Shown: piece by piece, positions 27,943 through 36,426 of the stretch
Layout: each line of letters starts with the position of its first letter
Position numbering within the stretch: position 1 is the stretch's first letter
Source: Pseudomonadota bacterium
GTDB taxonomy: Bacteria > Pseudomonadota > Gammaproteobacteria > Burkholderiales > Burkholderiaceae_C
DNA length: 64,000 nucleotides
Direction: 5' to 3'
Assembly (NCBI GenBank): GCA_020161145.1
Contig: JAIUPQ010000007.1
Span: forward strand, 1-64,000
Program-made: the position numbers and the translations under genes
The notes under the pieces: generated by a model
What the model was told of the DNA's origin: nothing
What the model saw: the letters and a program-made list of their open reading frames with translations, nothing else
Database searches by the model: none

Positions 27943-29073
27943 TCAGGCCAGCGCCCGCCCGATCAGGATTTTCTGCACCTCGCTGGTGCCCTCGTAGATC
28001 TGCGTCACCCGCACGTCGCGGTAGATGCGCTCGACCGGGAAGTCGCTGACGTAACCGTAACCGCCGTGGATCTGGATGGCGGCCGAACACACCTTCTCGG
28101 CCATCTCGCTGGCAAACAGCTTGGCCATGGCGGCTTCTTTGAGGCAGGGCAGGCCGGCGTCCTTGAGGCTGGCGGCATGCCAGATCAACTGGCGCGCCGC
28201 CTCGATCTGGGTGGCCATGTCGGCCAGCTTGTGCTGCATGGCCTGGTGCTCGAAGATGGGCACGCCAAAGGCGATGCGCTCCTTGCTGTAGGCCAGCGCC
28301 GCCTCGAAGGCCGCGCGCGCCATGCCCACGCTCTGGCTGGCGATGCCGATGCGCCCGCCCTCCAGGCCCGACAGCGCAATCTTCAGCCCCATGCCTTCTT
28401 CGCCCAGCCGGTTGGCCACCGGGATGCGACAGTTCTCGAACAGGATTTGCGCCGTGTCGCTGGCGTGCTGGCCCATCTTGTCCTCGACGCGCGCCACCAC
28501 GTAGCCGGGCGTGGTGGTGGGCACCACGAAGGCGCTGATGCCGCGCTTGCCGGCCGCCTTGTCGGTGACGGCCATGACGATGGCCACGTCGCCATGCTTG
28601 CCACTGGTGATGAACTGCTTGACGCCGTTGAGCACATAGCTGTCGCCGTCGCGCACCGCCGTGGTCTTGAGCCCGCCCGCCTCGGAGCCCACGTGCGGCT
28701 CGGTCAGGCAGAACGCGCCCAGCATGTCGCCACGCGCCAGCGGTTTGAGGAAGCGCTCCTTCTGCTCGTCGTTCGCAAAGCCCATCAAGATGGAGCACAC
28801 CGGGCAGTTGTTGACGCTGACCACGGTGCTGGTGGCGCCATCGCCAGCCCCGATTTCTTCGAGGATGAGGGCCAGTGCCAGGTAGTCCAGCCCTGCGCCG
28901 TCCCACTCGGTGGGCACGGCCACGCCGTAGCAGCCCAGCTGGGCCAGGCCCTTGAGCTGGGTGGCGGGGAAGTGGTGGGTCTTGTCCCACTCGGCGGCGT
29001 GGGGCGCGATCTCGGCCTGAACAAAGGTGCGCACGGCGTCTTGCACGGCGCGGTGGTCTTCACTGAGCAGCAT
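27943..29073 (-). CDS. Acyl-CoA dehydrogenase
   Basis: A 376-residue flavoenzyme that oxidises acyl-CoA to enoyl-CoA. It has the signature [51 protein letters not shown], and the C-terminal [38 protein letters not shown], in which the Glu of YEGTSE is the expected catalytic base. Chain-length preference cannot be read from the sequence; the form resembles short- or branched-chain enzymes. It overlaps the upstream NTF2-like gene by 14 bases and is followed at once by ubiC. Confidence 0.95.
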   Translation of the reverse strand: MLLSEDHRAVQDAVRTFVQAEIAPHAAEWDKTHHFPATQLKGLAQLGCYGVAVPTEWDGAGLDYLALALILEEIGAGDGATSTVVSVNNCPVCSILMGFANDEQKERFLKPLARGDMLGAFCLTEPHVGSEAGGLKTTAVRDGDSYVLNGVKQFITSGKHGDVAIVMAVTDKAAGKRGISAFVVPTTTPGYVVARVEDKMGQHASDTAQILFENCRIPVANRLGEEGMGLKIALSGLEGGRIGIASQSVGMARAAFEAALAYSKERIAFGVPIFEHQAMQHKLADMATQIEAARQLIWHAASLKDAGLPCLKEAAMAKLFASEMAEKVCSAAIQIHGGYGYVSDFPVERIYRDVRVTQIYEGTSEVQKILIGRALA

Positions 29074-29491
29074 GGGGGGTCATCTCCTTGAGGTTTTCGG
29101 CATGGGCCACGCACAGCAGCACGCGCGGACCGGCGCCGGTGCGGATCAACTGGTAGCCGGTGGCAAAGCGCTGCAGCACGCTGGCGTCGCGGCGGTGCAG
29201 CGTCCAGTCCACTTGGGTGAGGGCGTGGTGGGGGCCCATGGCCAGGTGGTCGGTGATTGAAAACTCGGCGTGGCCATAGTCGGCGCCCGCGTAGACGCCG
29301 CACAGCGCGCGGTGGTTGGCCCGCATCGGCGCCTCGTCGACCCACCAGGTCAGCCGGGCCGCGCCGCCCGGGCCATGGCTGTCGGCGATGCCGCTGGGTG
29401 TGTGCCACAGATCGGCCACGGCGTCGCCATCGAGGCGGTTGAAGGCGTCGCGGTAGGTCTCGAAAAAGGCCTGGGCTTCGGCGTGGCTCAT
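29060..29491 (-). CDS. NTF2-like (SnoaL/DUF4440-type) protein
   Basis: A 143-residue single-domain protein. Its opening (AQAFFETYRDAFNRLDGDAVADLWHTPSGI) is the alpha-helix plus cone entry of the NTF2-like superfamily. The rest is strand-rich, with DWTLHRRDASVLQRFATGYQLIRTG. The fold is used by small isomerases, hydratases and ligand-binding proteins, so function is open. The gene overlaps the acyl-CoA dehydrogenase start by 14 bases and leads an NTF2-dehydrogenase-ubiC run. An upstream in-frame extension exists but has no family-like sequence. Confidence 0.8.
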   Translation of the reverse strand: MSHAEAQAFFETYRDAFNRLDGDAVADLWHTPSGIADSHGPGGAARLTWWVDEAPMRANHRALCGVYAGADYGHAEFSITDHLAMGPHHALTQVDWTLHRRDASVLQRFATGYQLIRTGAGPRVLLCVAHAENLKEMTPHAAQ

Positions 29492-29614
29492 GGTCTGGAT
29501 TGTGCGTCCTCTCCCTCTTGAGTGGGATGGCCGGCTCGCAGCAGCGCCCGCAGACTGCGTGCCAGTTGGGCCCCGCGCCCAGCCAAACAACACCATCACC
29601 ACGAGGGAATCACC

Positions 29615-30169
29615 ATGTTGCATCGCCACTTCACGGCCGCCATCGGCCTTGCCATCAGTGCCGGCGTCTGGGCCGCCGACCCGCCCAAGGCCATTGCCGA
29701 ATGGCAGGCCGCCGTCACCACCGCCACGGCTGCCGCCTACTGCATGGCCAAGCACCCGTACTGGACGCTGGCCAGCGAGGTCACCGCCGACGGCTTCACG
29801 CGCGACGGCTACCAGGTCGTGAGCGCTCCGGGCGTGGTGGGCGCCACGCGGCGCAACTTCGTCTACGACCGCAGCACCGATGGCAGCGACGAGGGGCAAA
29901 AACAGACTTGCGACCAGGCCTGCGCGCAAATGGGCCTGCCGTATGGCAAGACCATGATCGGCCAGGCGCTCAAGCAGAAGGTCAGCGACGGCAGCGTGCT
30001 GATCAACAGCGGCCTGGGCGACCTGGGCGTGGGGGTCATGCGCGATCTGGACTTCTACATGTCGCCACCCAAACTGGTGGCGGCCGCCGTCATCTCACGC
30101 GCCAACACCTGGCAGGACGCCGACGTGGCCCAGGCCGACTACTGCTGCTGTCAGGTGGTGATGCGGTAG
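29615..30169 (+). CDS. Cysteine-rich secreted protein, unrecognised
   Basis: A 184-residue protein with a signal peptide (MLHRHFTAAIGLAISAGVWA, cut before ADPPK). The ATG at 29615 follows a GAGGGAA. The mature part has six cysteines: one in AYCMAKHPYW, two in TCDQACAQMG, and three in a row near the end (ADYCCCQVVMR). A periplasmic, disulphide-rich or metal-binding protein is plausible, but I recognise no family. It is convergent with the SDR gene, with a short hairpin at 30184-30198 between them, and divergent from the NTF2-like gene across 123 bases. Confidence 0.75.
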   Translation: MLHRHFTAAIGLAISAGVWAADPPKAIAEWQAAVTTATAAAYCMAKHPYWTLASEVTADGFTRDGYQVVSAPGVVGATRRNFVYDRSTDGSDEGQKQTCDQACAQMGLPYGKTMIGQALKQKVSDGSVLINSGLGDLGVGVMRDLDFYMSPPKLVAAAVISRANTWQDADVAQADYCCCQVVMR

Positions 30170-30183
30170 TCTGTTGACACTGC

Positions 30184-30198
30184 CACCCGCTTCGGGTG
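30184..30198. terminator. Short hairpin between convergent genes
   Basis: CACCCG pairs with CGGGTG around a CTT loop in the 34-base gap between the Cys-rich secreted protein and the SDR gene. There is no clear T tract, so a weak or rho-assisted terminator is the most that can be said. Confidence 0.4.
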
Positions 30199-30203
30199 CG
30201 GGT

Positions 30204-30869
30204 TCACCACGCGATGGGCGTGCCGTCGTGGTCTATAAAGCGCCCGTTGTCGGCCGGCGTCAAACCGTCCAGCACGCTGCGCAGGCTGCGGGCGCTGTCC
30301 TCCACATCCAGATCGGCCCCCGCACCGCCCATGTCGGTGCGCACCCAGCCGGGGTGCAGGGCCACGCAGGTGGCGCGGCCCGCCAGCGCCAGCGAGGTGT
30401 CCTTGAGCACCGAGTTGAGCGCCGCCTTGGATGCCCGGTACAGCCAGCCCCCAGGGCTGCTGCGCAAGGCCAGCGAGGCCATGCGCGACGACACCACGGC
30501 CAGCACCGCACTCGGCGCCAGCGCCTCGGCCAGTTGCGGCAGCAACCGCATGGCGCCCAGCACGTTGGTGTGCATGACGGCGTCGAAATCGGCATCCGTG
30601 GGCGGCTGCAGGCCGGTGGTGGACGGGCCGTAGACACCGGCGTTGTAGATGGCGCGGTCAAACGCCGCCCCGTCGATCTGCCAGGCCAGGCTGGCGCAGG
30701 AGACGGCATCGGCCACGTCAAGCCGGATGGCGCGCACGCCCAGCGCCTCGAGCCGCGCCAGGCCTGCGTCGTCGCGCGCGGTGGCCGTCACCCGATCGCC
30801 CGCCGCGCGATGCTGGCGCGCCAGCGCGAGGCCAATGCCGCGCGAGGCGCCAATGATGAGCACGTTCAT
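30204..30869 (-). CDS. Short-chain dehydrogenase/reductase
   Basis: A 221-residue classical SDR. The Rossmann motif is IGASRGIGLALARQ (TGxxxGxG variant), followed by YNAGVYG (NNAG variant), SSRMASLAL and the catalytic YRASKAALN (Tyr-x-x-x-Lys). The Ser is in the VVSSR strand. The loop RTDMGG and the short C-terminus fit the C-factor/CsgA-like SDRs that act on unknown carbonyls. It lies 16 bases after the thiolase stop on the same strand, so the two may be co-transcribed. The substrate is not predictable. Confidence 0.9.
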   Translation of the reverse strand: MNVLIIGASRGIGLALARQHRAAGDRVTATARDDAGLARLEALGVRAIRLDVADAVSCASLAWQIDGAAFDRAIYNAGVYGPSTTGLQPPTDADFDAVMHTNVLGAMRLLPQLAEALAPSAVLAVVSSRMASLALRSSPGGWLYRASKAALNSVLKDTSLALAGRATCVALHPGWVRTDMGGAGADLDVEDSARSLRSVLDGLTPADNGRFIDHDGTPIAW

Positions 30870-30885
30870 GGCTGCCAGCCCCCCG

Positions 30886-32064
30886 TCACAGCATCTCGAC
30901 CGCCAGCGCCGTGGCCTCCCCGCCGCCGATGCACAGCGACGCCACGCCCTTCTTCTTGCCCTGTTTCTTCAAGGCCCCCAGCAGCGTGACCACGATGCGG
31001 GCGCCCGAGGCGCCGATGGGGTGGCCCAGCGCCACCGCGCCGCCGTGGACGTTGACGATGTCGCGCGGCAGCTTGAAGTCGGTCATGGCGGCCATGGTGA
31101 CGGCGGCAAAGGCCTCGTTGACCTCCCACAAGTCCACGTCGCTGGCCTGCCAGCCCGCTTTTTTCAACACCTTCTCGATGGCACCGGCCGGGGCGGTGGA
31201 GAACCACTCGGGCGCCTGCGCAAACACGCTGTGGCCGACGATGCGGGCAATGGGCTTGATCCCCTGGGCCTTGGCGGTGGACTCGCGCATCAGCACCAGC
31301 GCCGCCGCACCGTCGCTGATGCTGCTGGCGTTGGCGGCCGTGATGGTGCCGCCCTTCTTGAACGCCGGCTTGAGGCTGGGCACTTTGTCGAGCTTGGCCT
31401 TGAAGGGCTGCTCGTCGTGCTTGATGACGGTGTCGCCGCCGCGGCCGGCCACGGTCACGGGCGCCATCTCCCAGTCGAAGCTGCCGTCCTCGTTGGCCTG
31501 CTTGGCGCGCTGGGTGGAGCTGATGGCGTACTCGTCCTGCTGCTCGCGCGTGAAGCCGTATTTCTCCACGCACTGCTCGGCAAACGCGCCCATGGGCTTG
31601 CCGCGCTCGTAGGCGTCTTCCAGGCCGTCCATGGCCATGTGGTCGTAGACCGTGGCCGGGCCGTATTTGACGCCTTTGCGCACGAACTCCAGGTGGGGCG
31701 CGCCGGTCATGCTCTCCATGCCGCCGGCCACCATGACGTCGGCCGAACCGGCGGCCAGCATGTCGTGGGCAAACATCATGGCGCGCATGCCGGAGCCGCA
31801 CATCTTGGTCAGCGTGACGGCGCCCGTGCTGTCGGGCAGGCCGGCCTTGCGCATGGCCTGGCGCGCCGGCGCCTGGCCCTGGCCGGCCATCAGGCAGCAG
31901 CCCATCAGCACCTCGTCGATGGCCTCGGGCTTGACGCCCGCGCGCTCGACGGCGGCCTTGATGGCCACCGCGCCCAGATCGGGGGCGGTAAGGTTGGCGA
32001 AGTCGCCCAACAGGCCGCCGATGGGCGTGCGGGCGGCAGAGACGATGACGATGGGATCGGACAT
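30886..32064 (-). CDS. Acetyl-CoA acetyltransferase (thiolase II)
   Basis: A 392-residue biosynthetic-type thiolase joining two acetyl-CoA or cleaving acetoacetyl-CoA. The nucleophile is Cys89 in TLTKMCGSGMRA. VNVHGGAVALGHPIGASGARIVVTLL carries the catalytic His, and SLCIGGGEATAL carries the second Cys. The start at ATG 32064 is preceded by GAGGAG and gives the standard MSDPIVIVSAARTPIG N-terminus. It sits between aceK and the SDR gene. With the acyl-CoA dehydrogenase nearby it suggests acetyl-CoA and fatty-acid metabolism, alongside the glyoxylate-shunt switch AceK. Confidence 0.95.
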   Translation of the reverse strand: MSDPIVIVSAARTPIGGLLGDFANLTAPDLGAVAIKAAVERAGVKPEAIDEVLMGCCLMAGQGQAPARQAMRKAGLPDSTGAVTLTKMCGSGMRAMMFAHDMLAAGSADVMVAGGMESMTGAPHLEFVRKGVKYGPATVYDHMAMDGLEDAYERGKPMGAFAEQCVEKYGFTREQQDEYAISSTQRAKQANEDGSFDWEMAPVTVAGRGGDTVIKHDEQPFKAKLDKVPSLKPAFKKGGTITAANASSISDGAAALVLMRESTAKAQGIKPIARIVGHSVFAQAPEWFSTAPAGAIEKVLKKAGWQASDVDLWEVNEAFAAVTMAAMTDFKLPRDIVNVHGGAVALGHPIGASGARIVVTLLGALKKQGKKKGVASLCIGGGEATALAVEML

Positions 32065-32136
32065 GGGGCGGCTCCTCTGGGCAATGCGGGTGGTGCCGCC
32101 GATGATAGGCCGCTGCGCCGCAGGCGCCGCCATGGC

Positions 32137-33933
32137 TCAGCCGCGCTGGCGCGCGAAGCGCTTGGCCTCGTCGTAGGGGAAGACGTCGTGCACGTGGCCG
32201 GCGGCGATGCGGTCTTTGTGCGCCTGCCAGAAGGCCGCGTCCAGCAGGTCGGCGTGGTGCTGCATGAAGACCTCGCGCACCGCCGGGTTGCCCAGCAGGA
32301 AGGGGCCGAAGGTTTCGGGGAAGACGTCGTGGCGGCCCACGCTGTACCAGACCTCGCCGCTCATCTCCTCTTCCTCGTTGCGCGGCTGCGGCACGCGGCG
32401 GAACTGGGTGTCGGTGATGTACTCGATCTCGTCGTAGTCGTAGAACACCACCTTGCCGTGGCGGGTCACGCCGAAGTTCTTCCACAACATATCGCCGGGG
32501 AAGATGTTGGCTGCCACCAGGTCCTTGATGGCATGGCCGTATTCGATGACGGCCGCGCGCAGTTGCTCGGGGCTGGCGTCCTGCAAAAAGATGTTCAGCG
32601 GCACCATGCGCCGCTCGATGTAGACGTGGCTGAGGATCAGCTCCATCTGGCCGTCGTCGTCGCGGTCGGAAATCTCCAGCACGCTGGCGCAGTGTTTTTG
32701 CAGCTCCGCAATCAGCTCGGGCTCGAAGCGCGCCAGCGGAAACGCCACCTTGGAAAACTCCAGCGTGTCGGCCATGCGGCCCACCCGGTCGTGCTGCTTG
32801 ACCAGCAGGTACTTGCCCATGATCTGCTCGCGCGTGGTCTCTTTTTGCGCCGGGTACTCGTCCTTGATGACTTTGAAGACGAAGGGAAAGCTGGGCAAGT
32901 CGAACACCATCATCACCATGCCCTTGATGCCGGGCGCGATGCGAAAGTGGTCGCTGGAATGCTGCAGATGGGCCAGGAAGTCGCGGTAGAACAGGTTCTT
33001 GCCGTGTTTTTGCAGCCCCAGTGCGTTGTACAGCTCGGCGCGCGGCTTGCGCGGCATCACCGCGCGCAGAAACTGCACGTAGGCGCTGGGCACCTCCATC
33101 TCGACCATGAAGTAGGCGCGCGCAAAGCTGAACACCAGCAGCAGGTCTTCCTCGTCGAACAGCGCAGCGTCCACCACCAGCCCGCCCGCCCCATGCAGGA
33201 TGGGCAGCAGCATGGGCTGGTCGCGGTAGCCGTTGATGACGCGCGCCACCACATAGGCCGCCTTGTTGCGGAAAAACGGACTGGCCAGCACCTGGATCTG
33301 GAAGTTGGGCCGCGCGCGAAAGCGCCCGCTGTCCATCTCCAGCTCCTGGCGCAGCGCGGCGTGCACGGCGTCCACGTCGCGCGCCAGGTCTTCCCAGGGC
33401 CGGGCCAGCCCGAAGTCGGCCAGCACCGCCTCGCAAGTGGCCCGCAGCGTTTCGGCCCGGGGGTAGTAGACCCGGTAGGCCGGCGTGCCGCCGGGGGCAT
33501 CGTCGTCCAGGTACTCGGTGCTGATGGCCGGCCGCACGAAGATGAAGTCGTTGTGGAAATAGCTGCGGTGCAGGATCTTGGTGGTGACCGAGTTGAAGAA
33601 GGTCTCGGCCAGCTCGGGCTGGTGGTGGTTGACCAGCAGCCCGATGTAATGCAGCTTGACCTGCTGCCACACGTCCATCGACAGCTCGCCGGCGCCGAAC
33701 TCGTGCTGCAACCGCTCGGCGGCCTCGGCCACGCGGCGGTCGTAATAGGCGATGCGCTCGGCCTGGGCCTGCTGCTGGCCATGCCAGTCGGCCGCCTCGA
33801 AGCGCTGCTTGGCGCCGCGGCTGACCTCACGGAACAGCCGGTAGTGTTTGTTGAAGCCTTCGAGCATCGCGCGCGCGATGTCGAAACCGCGGCTGTCGGT
33901 CAGGGTCTGCGGAAACAGCGCCGCCGTGGTCAA
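32137..33933 (-). CDS. aceK: Isocitrate dehydrogenase kinase/phosphatase
   Basis: A predicted 598-residue AceK, which phosphorylates and dephosphorylates isocitrate dehydrogenase to divert carbon into the glyoxylate shunt. Landmarks include [59 protein letters not shown] (kinase Lys), [30 protein letters not shown] and [14 protein letters not shown]. No ATG lies at the conserved start. TTG at 33933 overlaps the can stop codon (TTGA) and fits the family N-terminus. GTG at 33957 would give 606 residues, and ATG at 33867 would cut into the conserved first helix. Confidence 0.93.
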   Translation of the reverse strand: MTTAALFPQTLTDSRGFDIARAMLEGFNKHYRLFREVSRGAKQRFEAADWHGQQQAQAERIAYYDRRVAEAAERLQHEFGAGELSMDVWQQVKLHYIGLLVNHHQPELAETFFNSVTTKILHRSYFHNDFIFVRPAISTEYLDDDAPGGTPAYRVYYPRAETLRATCEAVLADFGLARPWEDLARDVDAVHAALRQELEMDSGRFRARPNFQIQVLASPFFRNKAAYVVARVINGYRDQPMLLPILHGAGGLVVDAALFDEEDLLLVFSFARAYFMVEMEVPSAYVQFLRAVMPRKPRAELYNALGLQKHGKNLFYRDFLAHLQHSSDHFRIAPGIKGMVMMVFDLPSFPFVFKVIKDEYPAQKETTREQIMGKYLLVKQHDRVGRMADTLEFSKVAFPLARFEPELIAELQKHCASVLEISDRDDDGQMELILSHVYIERRMVPLNIFLQDASPEQLRAAVIEYGHAIKDLVAANIFPGDMLWKNFGVTRHGKVVFYDYDEIEYITDTQFRRVPQPRNEEEEMSGEVWYSVGRHDVFPETFGPFLLGNPAVREVFMQHHADLLDAAFWQAHKDRIAAGHVHDVFPYDEAKRFARQRG

Positions 33934-34595
33934 CCACCGGCCCCGTATCGGCGGCACACTCCGCCCAGCGCCGTGGCGTAGCCGGGCGCCACCTCGTCGG
34001 GGCTGCTGGCCGTGATGGCCAGGTCGGCCAGCAGGCCGTTGTGCAGGCCATAGACCCATCCATGCACCGTCACGCTCTGGCCGCGCGCCCAGGCGTCGCG
34101 CACCACCGTGGTCTCGCAGACGTTGCGCGCCTGCTCCAGCACGTTGAGCTCGCACAGCGCGTTGACGCGCTGGTCGGCATCGATCTGGTCCAGCAGCTCG
34201 CGGTGCAAGGCCACCACGTCCTTGACGTGCCGGATCCAGTTGTCCACCAGGCCCAGCCGCAAGTCGTCCAGCGCCGCGCGCACGCCACCGCAGTTGGAAT
34301 GGCCCACCACGATGATGTGCTGCACCTGCAGCGCGTCCACCGCAAACTGGATGACGGACAGCGCATTCAGGTCCGAGTGCGCCACCACGTTGGCCACGTT
34401 GCGGTGCACGAACAGCTCGCCCGGCAGCAGCCCCACCAGATCGTTGGCCGGCACCCGGCTGTCGGCACAGCCTATCCACAGGTATTGCGGCTTCTGCTGG
34501 GCCAGCAAGGCACTGAAAAAACCAGGCGTGCGTTGCTCGGTGGCTTGGGCCCAGTCGCGGTTGCGGGCCAGCAGTTCAGACAGAGTGGTGGTCAC
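33930..34595 (-). CDS. can: Beta-class carbonic anhydrase
   Basis: A 221-residue zinc enzyme interconverting CO2 and bicarbonate. Zinc ligands and active-site residues are visible: CADSR (Cys43, with the Asp45-Arg47 dyad) and HSNCGG (His99, Cys102). [14 protein letters not shown] and [16 protein letters not shown] are typical of the E. coli Can type. The stop overlaps the aceK start. The can-aceK pairing links bicarbonate supply to central metabolism, and I recall it from Burkholderiales genomes. It faces the propeller-protein gene across 165 bases. Confidence 0.96.
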   Translation of the reverse strand: MTTTLSELLARNRDWAQATEQRTPGFFSALLAQQKPQYLWIGCADSRVPANDLVGLLPGELFVHRNVANVVAHSDLNALSVIQFAVDALQVQHIIVVGHSNCGGVRAALDDLRLGLVDNWIRHVKDVVALHRELLDQIDADQRVNALCELNVLEQARNVCETTVVRDAWARGQSVTVHGWVYGLHNGLLADLAITASSPDEVAPGYATALGGVCRRYGAGG

Positions 34596-34760
34596 GCCCG
34601 GCAGTCTAGCTGGAATCGCCCCGGGGAGGCTGCCTCGGCGCCGTGCCGCGGGTTAGGCTGGATGCGTGCGGCACCAGCCAGGCGTAGCCTCCAGAACTCG
34701 CCACCACGTCGCGTCTTGTGCTGTTTGCAGATCGTGATGCCCACCCACTGGAGCACGCTC

Positions 34761-36149
34761 ATGACTTGTCAGCCCCCTTCTCTGACCCTGGCCGCCTTGA
34801 TGGTGTTCAGTCCGCTGGCCGCCGCCAACCCGCCTGGCCCCGCTTGCATGGTCTGGTCCGCCCCTGAGGTCATCCGGTCGCTGGCCGATGGGCGGGTGGC
34901 TGCAAACCGTGTCGCGGTGGGCATGGACGGTACCGGCCGCGCCATCTTGCTCTACGGCGAAACCAGTGCCGACAACCCCACAGAGGAGACGGTCTATGCG
35001 CGCCACCGTGCTGCACAAGGCGTTTGGGGCGATCCGGTGCCGGTGTGGCAGACCGTGGTCGGCTCCGATGCTCGCCCCTCCTACCTGGCGCTGTCCGTGG
35101 GCGCCAACGGCCACGCATTGGCATCCGGGCGCCGGGCTGACAACACCCTACGTCCCACGCGCATGGCCGCCTACGACCCGGACACTGGCTGGCAGGCCCC
35201 GGTCGAGCTGCTGGACATGGCCGGCGACTTTTCCCCACCTACGGTCGCCGTGGGCCCCGATGGCCGAGGCCTGGCGGCGTGGGTGGCCACCACCCGCCAC
35301 CGCATTCGCGCCCGCGCCTGGGCCCCCGCGACAGGCTGGGGGCCCGACGAACAGGTGACGCCGGGCCGGTCTTCTCTGCGCTCACCCAAGTTGGCCGTCA
35401 ATGCCCGCGGTCAGGCGCTGCTGACCTACGGACAGGGCAGCAGGGGCGATGATGTCTACGCCCGGTTCCGCAATGCCCATGGCGCCTGGGGTCGGGCGAC
35501 CCAACTGAATGTGCGCAACGGCGGACTGTTGGAAGAGATCATGGGGCCGCAACCAGCGCTCAATGCAGCCGGTGACGCCTGGGTGACGTGGTCGGATCGT
35601 CGCGGCCGCATACGCACGGTCATGGTCAGTTCATTCGACCGCCATACGCGTCGGTGGCTGGAGACGCCCGTGCCGCTGAGCGCACTTGACGTGGATGCGG
35701 AGGACCCCGTGCTGCGGCTCAACGAACAGGGGCAGATGCTGGTGGGTTGGCATCAGTCGTACTTTCTGTACCTCCATGACAACAAGGAGCGCATCCAGAC
35801 GCGGCTTTACACCCCCTCGCAGGGCTGGGGGCCGGTCAATGACCTGAACCGGCGCGGCCGCTCCAGCGGCACCCCGGGCCTGGCGCTGGATGAGGCCGGC
35901 AACGCCACCACCGTGTGGCCGCAGATCACGCCCAACCGCGGCTGGCATCTGCACACGCTGGCGCAGCCGATGGGCGCGCCCGCCGTGAGCGGCCGACTGC
36001 ATGCCAACGGCAGCGTGGCCACCGAGCCCTGGCAGATGGCCGATGGTGAGGGTCGGCACGCCATCGTGGTGTTCATCCGGCAGGAAAGCCCCGGTGGCAG
36101 CAGGGAACTGGTCAGTCAGGTTGGCCAGCTCGGCGACTGCCCGCCCTGA
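34761..36149 (+). CDS. Secreted propeller-like repeat protein, copy 1
   Basis: A 462-residue exported protein of unknown function. The ATG at 34761 follows TGGAG, in a block identical to that of copy 2; an upstream in-frame ATG at 34737 would add eight residues. A signal peptide (to about LAAANPPGP) is followed by about eight units of 45-50 residues. Their pattern is x-W-x-x-P-x-x-L ... P-x-L-A-V-x-x-x-G-x-A-L-x-x-W (for example GWGPDEQVTPG...PKLAVNARGQALLTYG). This suits a seven- or eight-bladed beta-propeller. One Cys lies near the mature N-terminus (GPACMVW) and one at the very end (LGDCPP), as if to close the ring. It is followed by a tandem paralogue. Confidence 0.82.
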   Translation: MTCQPPSLTLAALMVFSPLAAANPPGPACMVWSAPEVIRSLADGRVAANRVAVGMDGTGRAILLYGETSADNPTEETVYARHRAAQGVWGDPVPVWQTVVGSDARPSYLALSVGANGHALASGRRADNTLRPTRMAAYDPDTGWQAPVELLDMAGDFSPPTVAVGPDGRGLAAWVATTRHRIRARAWAPATGWGPDEQVTPGRSSLRSPKLAVNARGQALLTYGQGSRGDDVYARFRNAHGAWGRATQLNVRNGGLLEEIMGPQPALNAAGDAWVTWSDRRGRIRTVMVSSFDRHTRRWLETPVPLSALDVDAEDPVLRLNEQGQMLVGWHQSYFLYLHDNKERIQTRLYTPSQGWGPVNDLNRRGRSSGTPGLALDEAGNATTVWPQITPNRGWHLHTLAQPMGAPAVSGRLHANGSVATEPWQMADGEGRHAIVVFIRQESPGGSRELVSQVGQLGDCPP

Positions 36150-36190
36150 GCGCGGGGCCTGGGGCCACGCCCCGGGGGTGGCGACGATGG

Positions 36191-36210
36191 GGCGCACGCC
36201 TGATCGCACC
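36191..36210 (+). pseudogene. Vestige of the ibaG start after propeller copy 1
   Basis: The stretch reads GCGCAC-GCCTGATCGCACC, matching GCGCACATGCCTGATCCCACC at the true ibaG start (from 37877) except for loss of AT in the start codon and one substitution. About 40 bases before it also align. Beyond it the two loci diverge, so only the beginning of ibaG was copied or kept. The remaining bases up to 36426 show no gene that I can support. Confidence 0.75.
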
Positions 36211-36426
36211 AGCTGCGGGTTTGGCCCGATGTGGGCCGCAGGGGCCGGGGCTACCCTCAAAGCGCAGTCACCTCCGCTTTCCCAGGGAGGCCCCATGCCC
36301 AAGGCTGCGTGATGTGGGCAGGGGTCAACAAAACGCGGACGGCAACCCCCGGTTGATCGCCCGATTCGGCGCCAGGCCGACTGGCGCTGCCTGCGGGCCA
36401 TGGCGCCCGCCGACTGGAGCACGCTC

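Noticed and set aside
30649-33981. An 1110-codon plus-strand frame across SDR, thiolase and aceK
   Set aside because: It runs antisense to three well-supported enzymes and is His/Gln/Gly-rich, as expected of the complement of GC-rich coding DNA.
36292-36315. Short ORF starting MPKAA after a GGGAGG in the gap between the propeller genes
   Set aside because: It stops after five codons; despite a good ribosome-binding site there is nothing to support a gene.
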